Shown here piece after piece: positions 39,722 through 49,296 of a stretch of DNA of 64,000 nucleotides. The position numbers and the translations under genes were made by a program. Within the stretch, counting starts at the first letter, position 1; every line of letters starts with the position of its first letter. Where the stretch lies: NCBI GenBank assembly GCA_018388625.1, contig CP074402.1, forward strand, positions 1,426,001 through 1,490,000. The letters are read 5' to 3'. This DNA comes from Nocardiopsis eucommiae. Its GTDB lineage: Bacteria > Actinomycetota > Actinomycetes > Streptosporangiales > Streptosporangiaceae. Under the pieces are notes generated by a model that was not told the origin of the DNA, did not search any database, and worked only from the letters and a program-made list of their open reading frames with translations.

Positions 39722-40255
39722 GTGAGCCAACACACGACACAGCACGGAAACCCGCCGCAGGGCGGCCCCCGACGTAACGACGGCACCCGGCGCGACGGTG
39801 ACACCCAGCAACGGGGCGGACTCCAGCAGGGCACCGAGTCCCACCCGCAGGAGGGCGCGGTCCGCGAGGTCCCCACCGGGCGCAACGCCACCCGACTCGT
39901 CTACTCACCGGAGAAGGACGGTCTCGCCGACGCGGGCGAGATCGTCTGGACCTGGGTGCCCTACGAGGAGGACGCCACCCAGGGCAAGGACCGACCCCTG
40001 CTCGTGGTGGGGCGGCGGGGGCGCGACCTGCACGGACTCATGCTCTCCACGCAGGTCCCCGACGAGCACGAACGCCAGGACTGGCTACCGATCGGCGCGG
40101 GCGCCTGGGACCGGGAGGGCCGCGACTCCTTCGTGCGGGTGGACCGCCTCTTCGAGTTCGACGAGGCGGCCATCCGCAGGGAGGCCGCCGTCATGGACGA
40201 GGACCTGTTCTGGAAGGTCGCCGCGGTCCTGCGGGAGCGCTACGGCTGGAGCTGA
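39722..40255 (+). CDS. PemK/MazF-like protein
   Basis: 177 residues. The first 60 are polar and low in complexity (Gln, Gly, Arg, Thr). The folded part contains GEIVWTWVPYEEDATQGKDR, then PLLVVGRRGRDLHGLMLST and DSFVRVDRLFEFDE, the strand order of the MazF/PemK SH3-like endoribonuclease fold. No antitoxin gene lies before or after it (a TetR and proA flank it), so it may be an orphan or a domesticated member with another role. GTG 39722 fits a leaderless message; an in-frame ATG at 39713 lies inside the -10 element and is therefore unlikely. Confidence 0.75.
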   Translation: MSQHTTQHGNPPQGGPRRNDGTRRDGDTQQRGGLQQGTESHPQEGAVREVPTGRNATRLVYSPEKDGLADAGEIVWTWVPYEEDATQGKDRPLLVVGRRGRDLHGLMLSTQVPDEHERQDWLPIGAGAWDREGRDSFVRVDRLFEFDEAAIRREAAVMDEDLFWKVAAVLRERYGWS

Positions 40256-40285
40256 GCGGTCGCGGGTCGCGCCGCCGTCTCACCC

Positions 40286-40294
40286 TGTGGATAA
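40286..40294 (-). promoter_or_regulatory. Perfect DnaA box
   Basis: The minus strand reads TTATCCACA, the consensus DnaA box, in the 165-base gap before proA. No second close match is apparent nearby, so this is not an origin. It could be a DnaA-titrating or regulatory site, or chance. Confidence 0.4.
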
Positions 40295-40420
40295 CTCCGT
40301 GTGTCCGGGTGCGCGGCGCTATACGCTGAGGGAGATCCCCTGGTCCGGTGCCCTACGAAGGGGTGGGTTCACCGGCCGGGCGGCCTCCCGAGCAAGGAAG
40401 CCCCGACAAGGATGACTGCC

Positions 40421-41695
40421 ATGAGTGACATCGAGCGCGTGGTCCACGCGGTAGCCGAACGTGCCCAGGACGCGGCGGCCGAGCTCGCCCCGCTCAGCCG
40501 GTCGGTGAAGGACCGTGCCCTGCTGGCCATCGCGGACGCCCTGGTCAAGCGGGCGGACGAGATCACGGCCGCCAACGCGGCGGACGTCGAGCGGGCCCGC
40601 CTGGACGGAACCAGCCCGGCCATGATCGACCGCCTCACCCTGAACCCGGCCCGGATCGAGGCGATCGCGGAGGCGGTTCGCGAGATCGTCGAGCTCCCGG
40701 ACCCCGTCGGTGAGTCCGTGCGCGGCGGCGTCCTGCCCAACGGCCTCGACCTGCGTCAGATCAGGGTTCCGCTCGGGGTGGTCGGCATCATCTACGAGGG
40801 GCGTCCCAACGTCACCGCGGACGCCGCCGCCCTCTGCCTCAAGAGCGGCAACGCGGCCCTGCTGCGCGGTTCCTCCTCCGCCTACGACTCCAACACCGCC
40901 ATCGTGACGGTGCTGCGCGACGCCCTGGAGGGCACGGGGGTCCCGGTCGACGCGGTCCAGATGGTCCCCGGCCGCACCCGGGAGTCCTCCACCGCGCTGA
41001 TGCGGGCCCGTGGACTCGTGGACGTGCTCATCCCGCGCGGCGGCGGCTCGCTCATCCAGGCCGTGGTCCGCGACTCCACCGTCCCCGTCATCGAGACCGG
41101 CGAGGGTCTGTGCCACGTGTACGTGGACGCCGACGCCGACCTCGACAAGGCGGTGGCCATCGCGACCAACGCCAAGGCCCAGCGCTGCTCGGTGTGCAAC
41201 TCCGCCGAGACCCTGCTGGTACACCAGGCGGTCGCGGCGGACTTCCTGCCCCGCGTGCTCTCGTCCCTGGCCGAGGCCGGAGTGACCGTGCACGGTGACG
41301 AACGCGTCCTCGCCGTCGCCGCCGCCCACCCGACCGGCGCCACGGTGGTCGAGGCCACGGAGGAGGACTGGGCCACGGAGTACCTGTCCATGGACCTGGC
41401 CGTCCGGGTGGTCCCGGACGTGGACGCGGCGATCGCGCACATCAGGCGGTACTCCACCCGGCACACCGAGGCGATCGTCACCGACTCGCTCCGCACCTCC
41501 CGGTACTTCGTGGCCCGGGTGGACTCGGCGGCGGTGATGGTGAACGCGTCCACGCGCTTCACCGACGGCGGGGAGTTCGGCTTCGGCGCGGAGATCGGCA
41601 TTTCCACCCAGAAACTGCATGCCAGGGGCCCGATGGGGCTCACCGAAATGACCTCGACCAAGTACGTGGTCACCGGGGACGGTCACCTGAAGTAG
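40421..41695 (+). CDS. proA: Gamma-glutamyl phosphate reductase
   Basis: NADPH-dependent reduction of glutamyl 5-phosphate, second step of proline synthesis. 424 residues. Aldehyde-dehydrogenase-like fold: [32 protein letters not shown], the catalytic-Cys segment [18 protein letters not shown] and [20 protein letters not shown] near the C-terminus. ATG 40421 is favoured over ATG 40412 because AAGG is then at the right distance. Confidence 0.96.
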   Translation: MSDIERVVHAVAERAQDAAAELAPLSRSVKDRALLAIADALVKRADEITAANAADVERARLDGTSPAMIDRLTLNPARIEAIAEAVREIVELPDPVGESVRGGVLPNGLDLRQIRVPLGVVGIIYEGRPNVTADAAALCLKSGNAALLRGSSSAYDSNTAIVTVLRDALEGTGVPVDAVQMVPGRTRESSTALMRARGLVDVLIPRGGGSLIQAVVRDSTVPVIETGEGLCHVYVDADADLDKAVAIATNAKAQRCSVCNSAETLLVHQAVAADFLPRVLSSLAEAGVTVHGDERVLAVAAAHPTGATVVEATEEDWATEYLSMDLAVRVVPDVDAAIAHIRRYSTRHTEAIVTDSLRTSRYFVARVDSAAVMVNASTRFTDGGEFGFGAEIGISTQKLHARGPMGLTEMTSTKYVVTGDGHLK

Positions 41696-41717
41696 TCGGG
41701 TGACCGTCGACGGGACC

Positions 41718-41753
41718 GGGAATGGCCGCCCGGACGTCCGGGCGGCCATTCCC
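41718..41753 (+). terminator. Terminator after proA
   Basis: A 36-base perfect palindrome: GGGAATGGCCGCCCGGAC is followed by its reverse complement. It starts 22 bases after the stop codon. Confidence 0.85.
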
Positions 41754-41990
41754 GTCTCGCGGTTCCGGCCAGGCGCGGGCCCACCAGGACTGGTCCGCCG
41801 CTCCTCGGGTAACACACGTCACCAGGTATGTTCTTCTTCCCGAAACCTGGACAGAAGCGAATCTTCTCCTGCAAGTATTCCCAAAGCGCTGCGGGGTCGG
41901 TACTTTCTCTGTGGTGTCCCCAGGCGCTCTTCCCGCACCCTCATCAGGAGCGTCGGACCCCACCGGTCACGACGAAAGGAATTCCCCCGC

Positions 41991-42962
41991 ATGAAGTTCG
42001 GGAGCAAGATCGCTGCGTCCACCGCCACCGCGGCCCTGGCCATCGGCGGCGTCACCCTCATGGCAGCCCCCGCCCAGGCGGACCTGATCACTCTCTGCTC
42101 GGGGCACGGTGGCGCGGTCACCCTGCCCACTGATCTCAAGGTCCCGGCCGGTGCGAGCTGCTTCCTTGACGGCACCGTCATCCAGGGCAAGGTCACCGTC
42201 GAGGGCGACGCCAACCTGCACGTCGTCGGTGGCCAGATCGACGGCGGCGTGACCGTCTCCAAGGGTGGCTACTTCGACGCCTCCGACACCGAGGTCGCCG
42301 GTGACGTCGTCAACACGGGCTCCTACGGGACCTACCTGGAGAAGGGCACCTCGGTCGCCGGTCTGAGCGCCGTGCCCGCCGAGGGCGCCGACAACGACGG
42401 CTTCGTCTTCGTGGTCGGTTCCTCCGCCTCCTCCGTCGACGCCAGCGTCGGTGAGGTCTACGTGACCGACTCCCGCCTGGGCGGCGTGACCGCCGAGGGC
42501 GTGGAGTACGTGGACATCTTCGACAGCGTGGTGCGCGGAGACCTCTCCGTCACCGACGCCGCCGCCGGTGGCATCCTCGCCGACAGCGAGGTCATCGGTG
42601 ACGCGACCTACACCGGCGGCAACGGCCCGGTGGCCGTGGGCGCCGGCGCGGAGGCGGGCTTCGCCAGCTCGCTCAACTACATCGACGGCGACCTGACGGT
42701 CACCGGCGTCTCCGGTGGCGTGTACGTCGACAACAACATCGTGGGCGGCGACCTGACCACCTCCGACAACAGCCCGACCGCGCAGGTCGGCGACAACAAC
42801 CGCGTGCGCGGCGGCATCGTCACCCAGGAGGTCGCGCTGCGGGCGCTGGCCGCCGAGGTGACCGCCGAGTTCGAGGCGCACGAGGCCGACCTGGAGGAGA
42901 CGGTGGAGGAGCTCCGCGCCCAGACCATCGCGGACGCCCTCGAAGCCGGTCCCGCCTTCTAG
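41991..42962 (+). CDS. Secreted beta-helix-like repeat protein
   Basis: 323 residues. The signal peptide MKFGSKIAASTATAAL... ends APAQA and the mature protein starts at DLITL. Many short strands of the form G-x-V-T-V/G-D-V-x-x-x are seen (GKVTVEGDANLHVVGGQIDG, GDLSVTDAAAGGILADSEV, GDLTVTGVSGGVYVDNN). This suggests a right-handed beta-helix or bactofilin-like stack. The C-terminus is a charged helix (EFEAHEADLEETVEELRAQ). GAAAGGA precedes the ATG. Codon use is as in the neighbours. The 200-odd bases upstream hold the inverted pair CCAGGT/ACCTGG at about 41822-41851 and no gene. The function is unknown; surface or spore coat material is a guess. Confidence 0.72.
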   Translation: MKFGSKIAASTATAALAIGGVTLMAAPAQADLITLCSGHGGAVTLPTDLKVPAGASCFLDGTVIQGKVTVEGDANLHVVGGQIDGGVTVSKGGYFDASDTEVAGDVVNTGSYGTYLEKGTSVAGLSAVPAEGADNDGFVFVVGSSASSVDASVGEVYVTDSRLGGVTAEGVEYVDIFDSVVRGDLSVTDAAAGGILADSEVIGDATYTGGNGPVAVGAGAEAGFASSLNYIDGDLTVTGVSGGVYVDNNIVGGDLTTSDNSPTAQVGDNNRVRGGIVTQEVALRALAAEVTAEFEAHEADLEETVEELRAQTIADALEAGPAF

Positions 42963-43012
42963 GAGGTCCCGCCTTCCGGTCGATCCGGCCGCTCAGGTCC
43001 GGTACCCCTCCG

Positions 43013-43043
43013 CAGCGCCGACGGCCCCGTGCCGTCGGCGCTG
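43013..43043 (+). terminator. Terminator after the secreted repeat protein
   Basis: CAGCGCCGACGGC (43013-43025), loop CCCGT, GCCGTCGGCGCTG (43031-43043), then TTCTCG. Confidence 0.8.
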
Positions 43044-43156
43044 TTCTCGTGTGGCCCGACCCTCCACGGTTCCCCCTTCACCCCCATCTGTCCCACAATC
43101 ACCACAGTTATGTCGTAGCAGTGACGACGGTCATGGCCCGGTGATACATTCCGGGC

Positions 43157-43920
43157 ATGGCTGACTCCGAACGGCGTGTCGTGGTCTCCGGTGGCTCCGG
43201 CGGGATCGGGCGGGCCATCGTGTTCGCCCTGGCGAGTGAGGGCGACGAGGTGGTCGCCCTCGGGCGCGACTCCGGTCGGCTCGCCGCCCTGGAGCGCCGG
43301 GCCCGCGCACACGGCCTCAACGTCACCACCCGGATCTGCGACATCACCGACGAACAGGCGGTGGAGTCCCTGGCGGACCACCTCGGAGAGGTGTCCGTCC
43401 TGGTCAACAACGCGGGCACGGCACGGAGCGCCCCCTGCGCGGCACCAACCTCGACCTGTGGGACACCCACCTGCGCACCAACACCACCTCCGCCTTCCTG
43501 CTCACCCGGGCGCTCCTGCCGGGCATGCTCGCCCGCGACCAGGGGCGAATCGTCTTCATCGCCTCCACCGCCGCGCACACCGGCTCCCGCTACACCGCCG
43601 CCTACACCGCCTCCAAACACGCGATGCTCGGCCTGGCGCGAGCGGTGGCGGCCGAGGTCGTGGGCACCGGCGTCACCAGCAACGCCGTGTGCCCCTCCTT
43701 CGTCCGCACTCCCATGACCGAGCGCTCCGTGGCCCGCATAGCCGAACGCACGGGGCGTGGCCTCGAACAGGCCGAGGAGGTCCTGGCCACGTCCGGCCCG
43801 CTCGGCCGACTCATCGAACCCGACGAGGTGGCGGCCGCCGTCACCTACCTCGCGAGCCCCCTGGCCGGAGCCGTCAACGGCCAGTCGCTGACCATCGACG
43901 GCGGAGGAACCCACCGATGA
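43157..43920 (+). CDS. SDR family 3-hydroxyacyl-type dehydrogenase (frame broken by one missing base)
   Basis: 254 residues after adding one C in the run 43431-43435. Cofactor site VVVSGGSGGIGRAIVFALA, LVNNAGTARSAPL, catalytic Ser in VFIASTAAHTGS and YTASKHAMLGLA, with the end GQSLTIDGGGTHR typical of the 3-oxoacyl reductase/3-hydroxybutyrate dehydrogenase branch. It opens the left arm of the aryl-CoA cluster and overlaps the enoyl-CoA hydratase start by four bases. It probably oxidises a 3-hydroxyacyl-CoA intermediate after ring reduction. Confidence 0.88.
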
Positions 43921-44744
43921 GCCCCTTCCGGGCGTCCGCGCCCCTGACCGAGCACTGGCGCAACTTCGACCTCCACCGGGCGGACGGGGTGGCCACCCTG
44001 ACCCTCGACCGGCCGGACCGACTCAACGCCCTGACCTTCGAGGCCTACGCCGACCTGCGCGACCTGCTCACCGAACTCCCGCACCGGGGTGACACCCGCG
44101 TCCTCGTGCTGCGCGGGGGCGGCCGGGGGTTCTGCTCGGGCGGGGACGTCGACGAGATCATCGGCCGGACCCTGGAGATGGACCCCGACGACCTGCTCGC
44201 CTTCACCCGGATGACCGGCGAGGTGGTCCGGGCCATGCGCGAGTGCCCCGTCCCCGTGATCGCGGGCGTGCACGGGATCGCGGCCGGTGCGGGCTCGGTC
44301 CTGGCCCTGGCCGCCGACTTCCGCGTCGTCACCCGCTCCGCCCGCTTCGCCTTCCTGTTCACCAAGGTGGGCCTGTCCGGCGCCGACATGGGCGCCGCCT
44401 ACCTGCTCCCGCGCATGGTGGGCCTGGGCAACGCCACGAAGATCCTCATGCTCGGGGACACCCTCGACTCCACGGAGGCCGACCGCTACGGGCTGGTCAG
44501 CGAGTTGGTCGAGGACGACGCGCTGGACGAGGCCGTCACCCGGCTGGCCACCCGGCTCTCCGAGGGGCCCGCCTTCGGCTACGCGCAGACCAAGGCGCTG
44601 CTCTCCCGCGAACTGGACATGGGCCTGTCCGGGGCGATCGAGCTGGAGGCCGTGACCCAGGCGCTGCTGATGAAGAGCGCCGACTACGCCGAGTTCCACG
44701 CGGCCTTCACCGGCCGCCGCGAACCCTCGTGGAAGGGGCGCTAG
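43917..44744 (+). CDS. Enoyl-CoA hydratase/isomerase family protein
   Basis: Crotonase-fold enzyme of 275 residues. Oxyanion-hole segments LVLRGGGRGFCSGGDVDEI and PVIAGVHGIAAGAGSVLALA are clear. FAFLFTKVGLSGADMGAAYL carries the region of the second catalytic acid. In the cluster it would hydrate an unsaturated CoA thioester derived from the reduced ring. The stop shares bases with a GTG at 44744. Confidence 0.92.
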   Translation: MSPFRASAPLTEHWRNFDLHRADGVATLTLDRPDRLNALTFEAYADLRDLLTELPHRGDTRVLVLRGGGRGFCSGGDVDEIIGRTLEMDPDDLLAFTRMTGEVVRAMRECPVPVIAGVHGIAAGAGSVLALAADFRVVTRSARFAFLFTKVGLSGADMGAAYLLPRMVGLGNATKILMLGDTLDSTEADRYGLVSELVEDDALDEAVTRLATRLSEGPAFGYAQTKALLSRELDMGLSGAIELEAVTQALLMKSADYAEFHAAFTGRREPSWKGR

Positions 44745-44758
44745 TGGAGGAGGAGCGC

Positions 44759-45190
44759 GTGGAACCCGGACGTCCCCCGAGTCCGCACACACCGGTCAAT
44801 CCGCCCGAGCTCGGCCCCGCCTCGGGCTTCTCCCACGCGGTACTGCCCGCCCCCGGACGCACGGTCCACCTGGCCGGGCAGATCGCCTCGGGGCCGGACG
44901 GCGCGCTGGCGGCCCGTACCCTGCCGGAGCAGTTCGGGGTGGCCCTCGGCAACGTCGTCACCGCCCTCCGTGCCTGTGGGGGAGCGCCCGAACACCTCGT
45001 GAGCCTGACCATCTACACCACCGACGTCCCCGGATACCGGGCCGCCGCGCGTGACATCGGCCGTGCCTACCGTTCCCACCTGGGCCGTCACTACCCGGCG
45101 ATGGCGTTGCTGGGGGTGGTCGAGCTCTTCGAACCCGGTGCGCTGGTCGAGCTGGTCGGCCTCGCCGTGATCCCCGGGCCCGCCCACTGA
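44759..45190 (+). CDS. RidA family protein (reactive enamine/imine hydrolase type)
   Basis: 143 residues. Family pattern: VHLAGQIASGPDG, FGVALGNVVTALRACG, HLVSLTIYTTDVPGY and HYPAMALLGVVELFEPGALVE. The Arg that binds carboxylates in true RidA (normally in the R-x-C/A segment near the end) is not evident, since the segment reads HYPAMALLGV, so the substrate may be a CoA ester or amide. GTG 44759 has GGAGGAG before it; GTG 44744 is possible. In a pathway from an aminobenzoyl-CoA such an enzyme would release ammonia from an enamine. Confidence 0.83.
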   Translation: MEPGRPPSPHTPVNPPELGPASGFSHAVLPAPGRTVHLAGQIASGPDGALAARTLPEQFGVALGNVVTALRACGGAPEHLVSLTIYTTDVPGYRAAARDIGRAYRSHLGRHYPAMALLGVVELFEPGALVELVGLAVIPGPAH

Positions 45191-45213
45191 CGCCGGACCG
45201 GTGAGCCGGGCGG

Positions 45214-46139
45214 TCACCGCCACGAGTCGTCCGGCCCCAGGGTGGCGGCGGCGCGGACGTGCTCCAGGCCCGGACCGTGGAGCAGGGCGTGCAGCTCGAA
45301 GAAGACCCGTGCCGCACGGCTGCCCGCCCAGCGGTCGGGGAGCAGCTCCGGCGGCAGACCCGGGTCGAGGAACGGCATCCGCCGCCAGGCGTCCACCGCC
45401 CGCAGGTGGTCCGCGAAGGCCGTCGCACGCTCCTCTGGGGAGCGGAGGGCACGGGCGCCCCGGCGGCGCCAGGCCGCCGCCACGGGTTCGTGCTCATCGA
45501 GGAACCCCTCGTACATCGCCTGGAGCTCGGGCAGGTCCCACCAGCGCGCCACGGACGCGGTGAGATCGCGGAAGTCCAGGTAGGAGGCGTGGAAGAGCTC
45601 CGCGTGCTCCTCCAAACCGAGGTCCCGGAGCACGGCGCGGGCCTGCTCCGTCAGGTGGGCCGGGGCGATCCACACCCCGGCCGCGGTGGTGCCGAAGCCG
45701 AGCCGGGTGAGCTGGGTGCGCAGGGCGTGGCGGCGGTGCCGCTCGGACTCGGGCACCGAGAACACCACGAGTACCCAACCGTCCTGGACACGGGCGACCC
45801 GATGGCCGAAGATGCGCTGGTCGCCCTCCGCGAGAATGCGTCGTCCCTGGTCGGAGAGGCGGTACCCGGCCACCCCGCCGAGACGTTCGGAGGTCAGGAG
45901 TCCCCGCCGCTTGAGCCGGGACACGGCCGAGCGGACGGCGGGCCCGTCCACGTCGAGCCCGGACATCAGCGCGATGAGGTCGGAGACCCCGATCCAGCCG
46001 CCCACGTCACGGGCGTAGGAGCCGAAGAAGGAGACGATCAGGGCCCTCGGCCGCCGTCGCTCCGTGTCCGTCGCGGAGGCGACGGGGGTGTCCGGAGGGG
46101 ATCGGCGCTTCCGGCTGGCCGGTCGGTGTTGGACGTCAC
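45214..46139 (-). CDS. PaaX family transcriptional regulator (frame broken near the N-terminus)
   Basis: 308 residues. The N-terminal winged helix (LIVSFFGSYARDVGGWIGVSD, GPAVRSAVSRLKRRGLLTSE) is followed by the PaaX middle and C-terminal domains (WVLVVFSVPESERHRRHALR, GVWIAPAHL). PaaX proteins bind aryl-CoA effectors. Starting at the first ATG (46005) would delete the first helix. GTG 46139 restores it if one base is added near 46084-46100. A -10 TATCGT (46146-46151) ends six bases before this GTG, which fits a leaderless message. It sits in the middle of the cluster, divergent from the large right-hand operon. Confidence 0.85.
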
Positions 46140-46234
46140 GCGGACACGATAGCGGCCGCCGCGCGCGGTCCTGGGACGATCCCCGTCGTCACCGGCGGTT
46201 CGGAGCACTGTGAAAGAGACTCCATATCGGCCTC

Positions 46235-46262
46235 TTGACGATCGTCACGGTTATTGTACATT
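46235..46262 (+). promoter_or_regulatory. Promoter of the aryl-CoA operon with an overlapping palindrome
   Basis: -35 TTGACG (46235-46240), 16-base spacer and -10 TACATT (46257-46262). The perfect 12-base palindrome TGACGATCGTCA (46236-46247) covers the -35 and is a candidate operator, most simply for the divergent PaaX protein. Confidence 0.55.
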
Positions 46263-46307
46263 TGCGGTGTGGGGTGGATCACGTACTGACGAGAGCCGAG
46301 GTCACCC

Positions 46308-47461
46308 ATGGAGCTGCCCCGCGTCGACACCGACCACCACTTCGCGCGCTGGGTCCGGGAGCGCGCCGCCGACTTCGCCCCGGGACCGTCCACGGCCGCC
46401 ACCGCCACCGCCACCGCCTCCCCGCCCACGGGCCGGGTGGACCGCCCCCTGCTCCTCCGCCTCGGGGAGTCGGGCCTCCTCCCGGCGCTCTTCCCCGGTA
46501 CGGCGGAGGGCGGTCCCCTCCGGGAGGCGCCCGCCGCCCGCCTGTGCCAGCTACGGGAGCACCTCGCCCGTGTCGACACCCACGCCGAGACCGCCCTCGC
46601 ACTCCAGGGGCTGGGCACCTATCCACTCCTCCAGTCGGGCACCGACGACCAGCGCCGACGCTGGGTCCCCGAGGCCGCCTCGGGCCGGGCCGTCGCGGCC
46701 TTCGCCCTCACCGAACCCGACGCGGGCTCCGACGCCGCCGCGCTCGCGCTCCGGGCCGAACCCTCGGGCACGGGTTGGCGACTGCACGGCGAGAAGACCT
46801 GGATCTCCAACGCTCCCGACGCCGACTTCTACATCGTGTTCGCCCGCACCACCCCCGGCACCCGCTCCCGAGGGGTCACCGCCTTCTGCGTCCCGGCCGA
46901 CCGGCCCGGACTCTCCGGATCCCCGCTGGAGATGCTCTCCCCGCACGCTCTGGGCCACCTGGTGTTCGACGGGGTCGAGGTGGGCCCCGACGACGTCGTG
47001 GGCCCGCCCGACCAGGGGTTCGCGGTGGCCATGCGCACCCTCGACCTGTTCCGGCCCAGCGTCGGGGCCTTCGCCGTCGGCATGGCCGACGCCGCCCTCG
47101 CCGCGACACGGGAGCACACGGCGCACCGCCAGGCCTTCGGCGGCCCGCTGGGCTCCTCCAGACGGTCGCGCACACGCTCGCGGAGATGGCCACCCGGACC
47201 GAGGCGGCCCGGCTCCTGGTCCACGCGGCCGCCGCCGAGTACGACACCGGCGGCCCGGACGTCACCCTCAGGGCCGCCATGGCCAAGCTCTTCGCCACCG
47301 AGACGGCCCAGTACGTGGTGGACGCCGCCGTGCAGCTGCACGGAGCCCGCGCCCTGCGCCGGGGGCACCTGCTCGAACACCTCTACCGGGAGGTGCGCGC
47401 CCCGCGGATCTACGAAGGGGCGTCGGAGGTCCAGCGCCAGATCATCGCTCGCCACCTGTAG
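46308..47461 (+). CDS. Acyl-CoA dehydrogenase (frame broken by one missing base)
   Basis: FAD enzyme that introduces a double bond into an acyl-CoA; 384 residues with one base restored at about 47151-47158. Family comparison (FGGPLGSFQTVAHTLAEM) suggests a lost T. Substrate-binding region AFALTEPDAGSDAAALAL and GEKTWISNA are typical, as is the C-terminal EVRAPRIYEGASEVQRQI with the catalytic Glu region. It is the first gene after the operon promoter. It acts with the hydratase and SDR in beta-oxidation-like steps. Confidence 0.88.
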
Positions 47462-47495
47462 CCGGCCGAAGTCCCCCGCACCTCGGAGGTCCAGC

Positions 47496-49202
47496 ATGTC
47501 GAACCAGAACCCGGCCGACCGCCCCGACCACTCCGACGACCCTTCCACGACCCCGAAACACGCGGCCGTGACCCTCACACCCACGGCACACGAGGACACC
47601 TTCACCCGGGACCACCTGCCCCCGCCCGAGGAGTGGCCGCTGATCCGGCCGCTGGACCACCCCGAGCTCCTCAACTGCGTGGCGGAACTGCTCGACGGCA
47701 CGATCGCGCGCCTCGGCGCGGACCGCCCCTGCGTCATCGGTGACCACGAGAGCCTCACCTACGGCCAGCTCCGCGAGCGGGTGGACCGGATCGCCCACGT
47801 GCTCGTCGACGAACACGGCCTGCGCCCGGGGCGACGGGTCCTGCTGCGCGGGCCCAACTCCCCTGGCTGGCCGCCTGCTGGCTGGCGATCCTCAAGGCCG
47901 GGGAGTGGTGGTCACCGTCCTGCCGGTCCTGCGCGCCGGGGAGCTCACCACTCTCCTCCGCTCCGCCGAGGTCTCCCACGCGGTCTGCGACGCCCGGTTC
48001 CTCGACGACCTCACCGAGGCCTCCGCGAACCTCGGAGACCAGGCCCCGGACCTCCTGGTGTACGGCGGCGACGGTCCCGACGACCTCGCCGCGCGGATCG
48101 CCGGACCCCGGGCCGACGGGACGCCCGCGGACTTCACCGCGGTGCCCACCGCCGCCGACGACGCCTGCATGATCGCCTACACCTCCGGCACGACCGGCGA
48201 CCCCAAGGGCTGCGTCCACTTCCACCGGGACGTCCTCGCCGTCGCGGACACCTACTCCGCCCACATCCTCCGGCCCGTGCCGGACGACCTCTTCGTCGGC
48301 AGCCCGCCCTTCGCGTTCACCTTCGGCCTCGGCGGACTCCTGATCTTCCCGCTGCGGGCCGGGGCCGCCACGATCCTCCTCGAACGCCCGCGCCCCGAGG
48401 CCCTCCTGGACGCCGTCAGCGAACGGGGCGCCACGATCGTGTTCACCGCACCCACCGCCTACCGCACCATGCTCACGCGGATCGGTGACCGTGACCTGTC
48501 CTCGCTGCGCCGGTGCGTCTCCGCAGGGGAACACCTGCCCGCCGCCACGTGGCGGGCCTGGTACGAGGCCACCGGTATCCGGATGCTCGACGGCATCGGC
48601 GCGACGGAGATGCTGCACATCTTCGTCTCCGCCACGGACGAACACATGCGCCCCGGCTCCACCGGGCGCCCCGTACCCGGATTCGAGGCCCGGATCCTCG
48701 ACGACCAGGGGCGGCCCGTCCCCGACGGGGAGCCCGGGCACCTCGCGGTCCGGGGCCCGGTCGGCTGCCGCTACCTGGCCGACGACCGCCAGCGCGAGTA
48801 CGTCCGCCACGGCTGGAACCACACGGGGGACACGTACGTGCGGGACGAGGACGGCTACTTCTGGTACCGGGCCCGGAGCGACGACATGATCGTCTCCGCC
48901 GGGTACAACATCGCTCCCGCCGAGGTGGAGGAGGCCCTGCTGACCTCGCCCGAGGTCGAGGAGGCGGCCGTGGTCGGCGCCCACGACCCGGACCGGGGCC
49001 TGGTGGTCCACGCCCACGTGGTCCCGCGCCGGGGAGCACCCCGGACGCCGCCCTGGCCGACCGGCTCAAGGAACACGTGCGCGCACGCATCGCGCCCTAC
49101 AAGACCCCGCGCGCCATCGTCTTCCGCACCGCGCTGCCCCGCACCGCCACCGGCAAACTCCAGCGCTTCCGGCTCCGGGAGGGCGCCGCCGACGAGGAGT
49201 GA
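47496..49202 (+). CDS. Aryl-CoA ligase, probably benzoate/2-aminobenzoate type (three missing bases)
   Basis: AMP-forming CoA ligase of 569 residues after restoring one base at each of 47860-47863, 47900-47903 and 49031-49034. The AMP-binding signature is MIAYTSGTTGDPKGCVHFHR; later motifs are DGIGATEMLHIFVS, YVRDEDGYFWYRARSDDMI and the catalytic lysine loop LPRTATGKLQRFRL. Length and the GATEMLHIF signature match benzoate-CoA and 2-aminobenzoate-CoA ligases. In this context it activates the aromatic acid for the monooxygenase encoded next. CGGAGG lies before ATG 47496. Confidence 0.88.
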
Positions 49203-49296
49203 GGCGCGTCCCCGGGAGGGCGCCGTCCGGGCACCCGGGGGCGCGTTCCCACCCCGGCGAACGGACACGGAAGCCCGGCGAACAGGAAGGCAGACG

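Noticed and set aside
40286-40294. A replication origin near proA
   Set aside because: Only one DnaA box is seen, and no dnaA, dnaN or box cluster is present.
41760-41990. A riboswitch (for example of the c-di-AMP type) before the secreted repeat protein
   Set aside because: The conserved core sequences could not be found; only a short inverted pair is visible.
46136-46618. A 160-codon minus-strand frame opposite the acyl-CoA dehydrogenase start
   Set aside because: It overlaps the operon promoter and a well-supported gene and is low in complexity.
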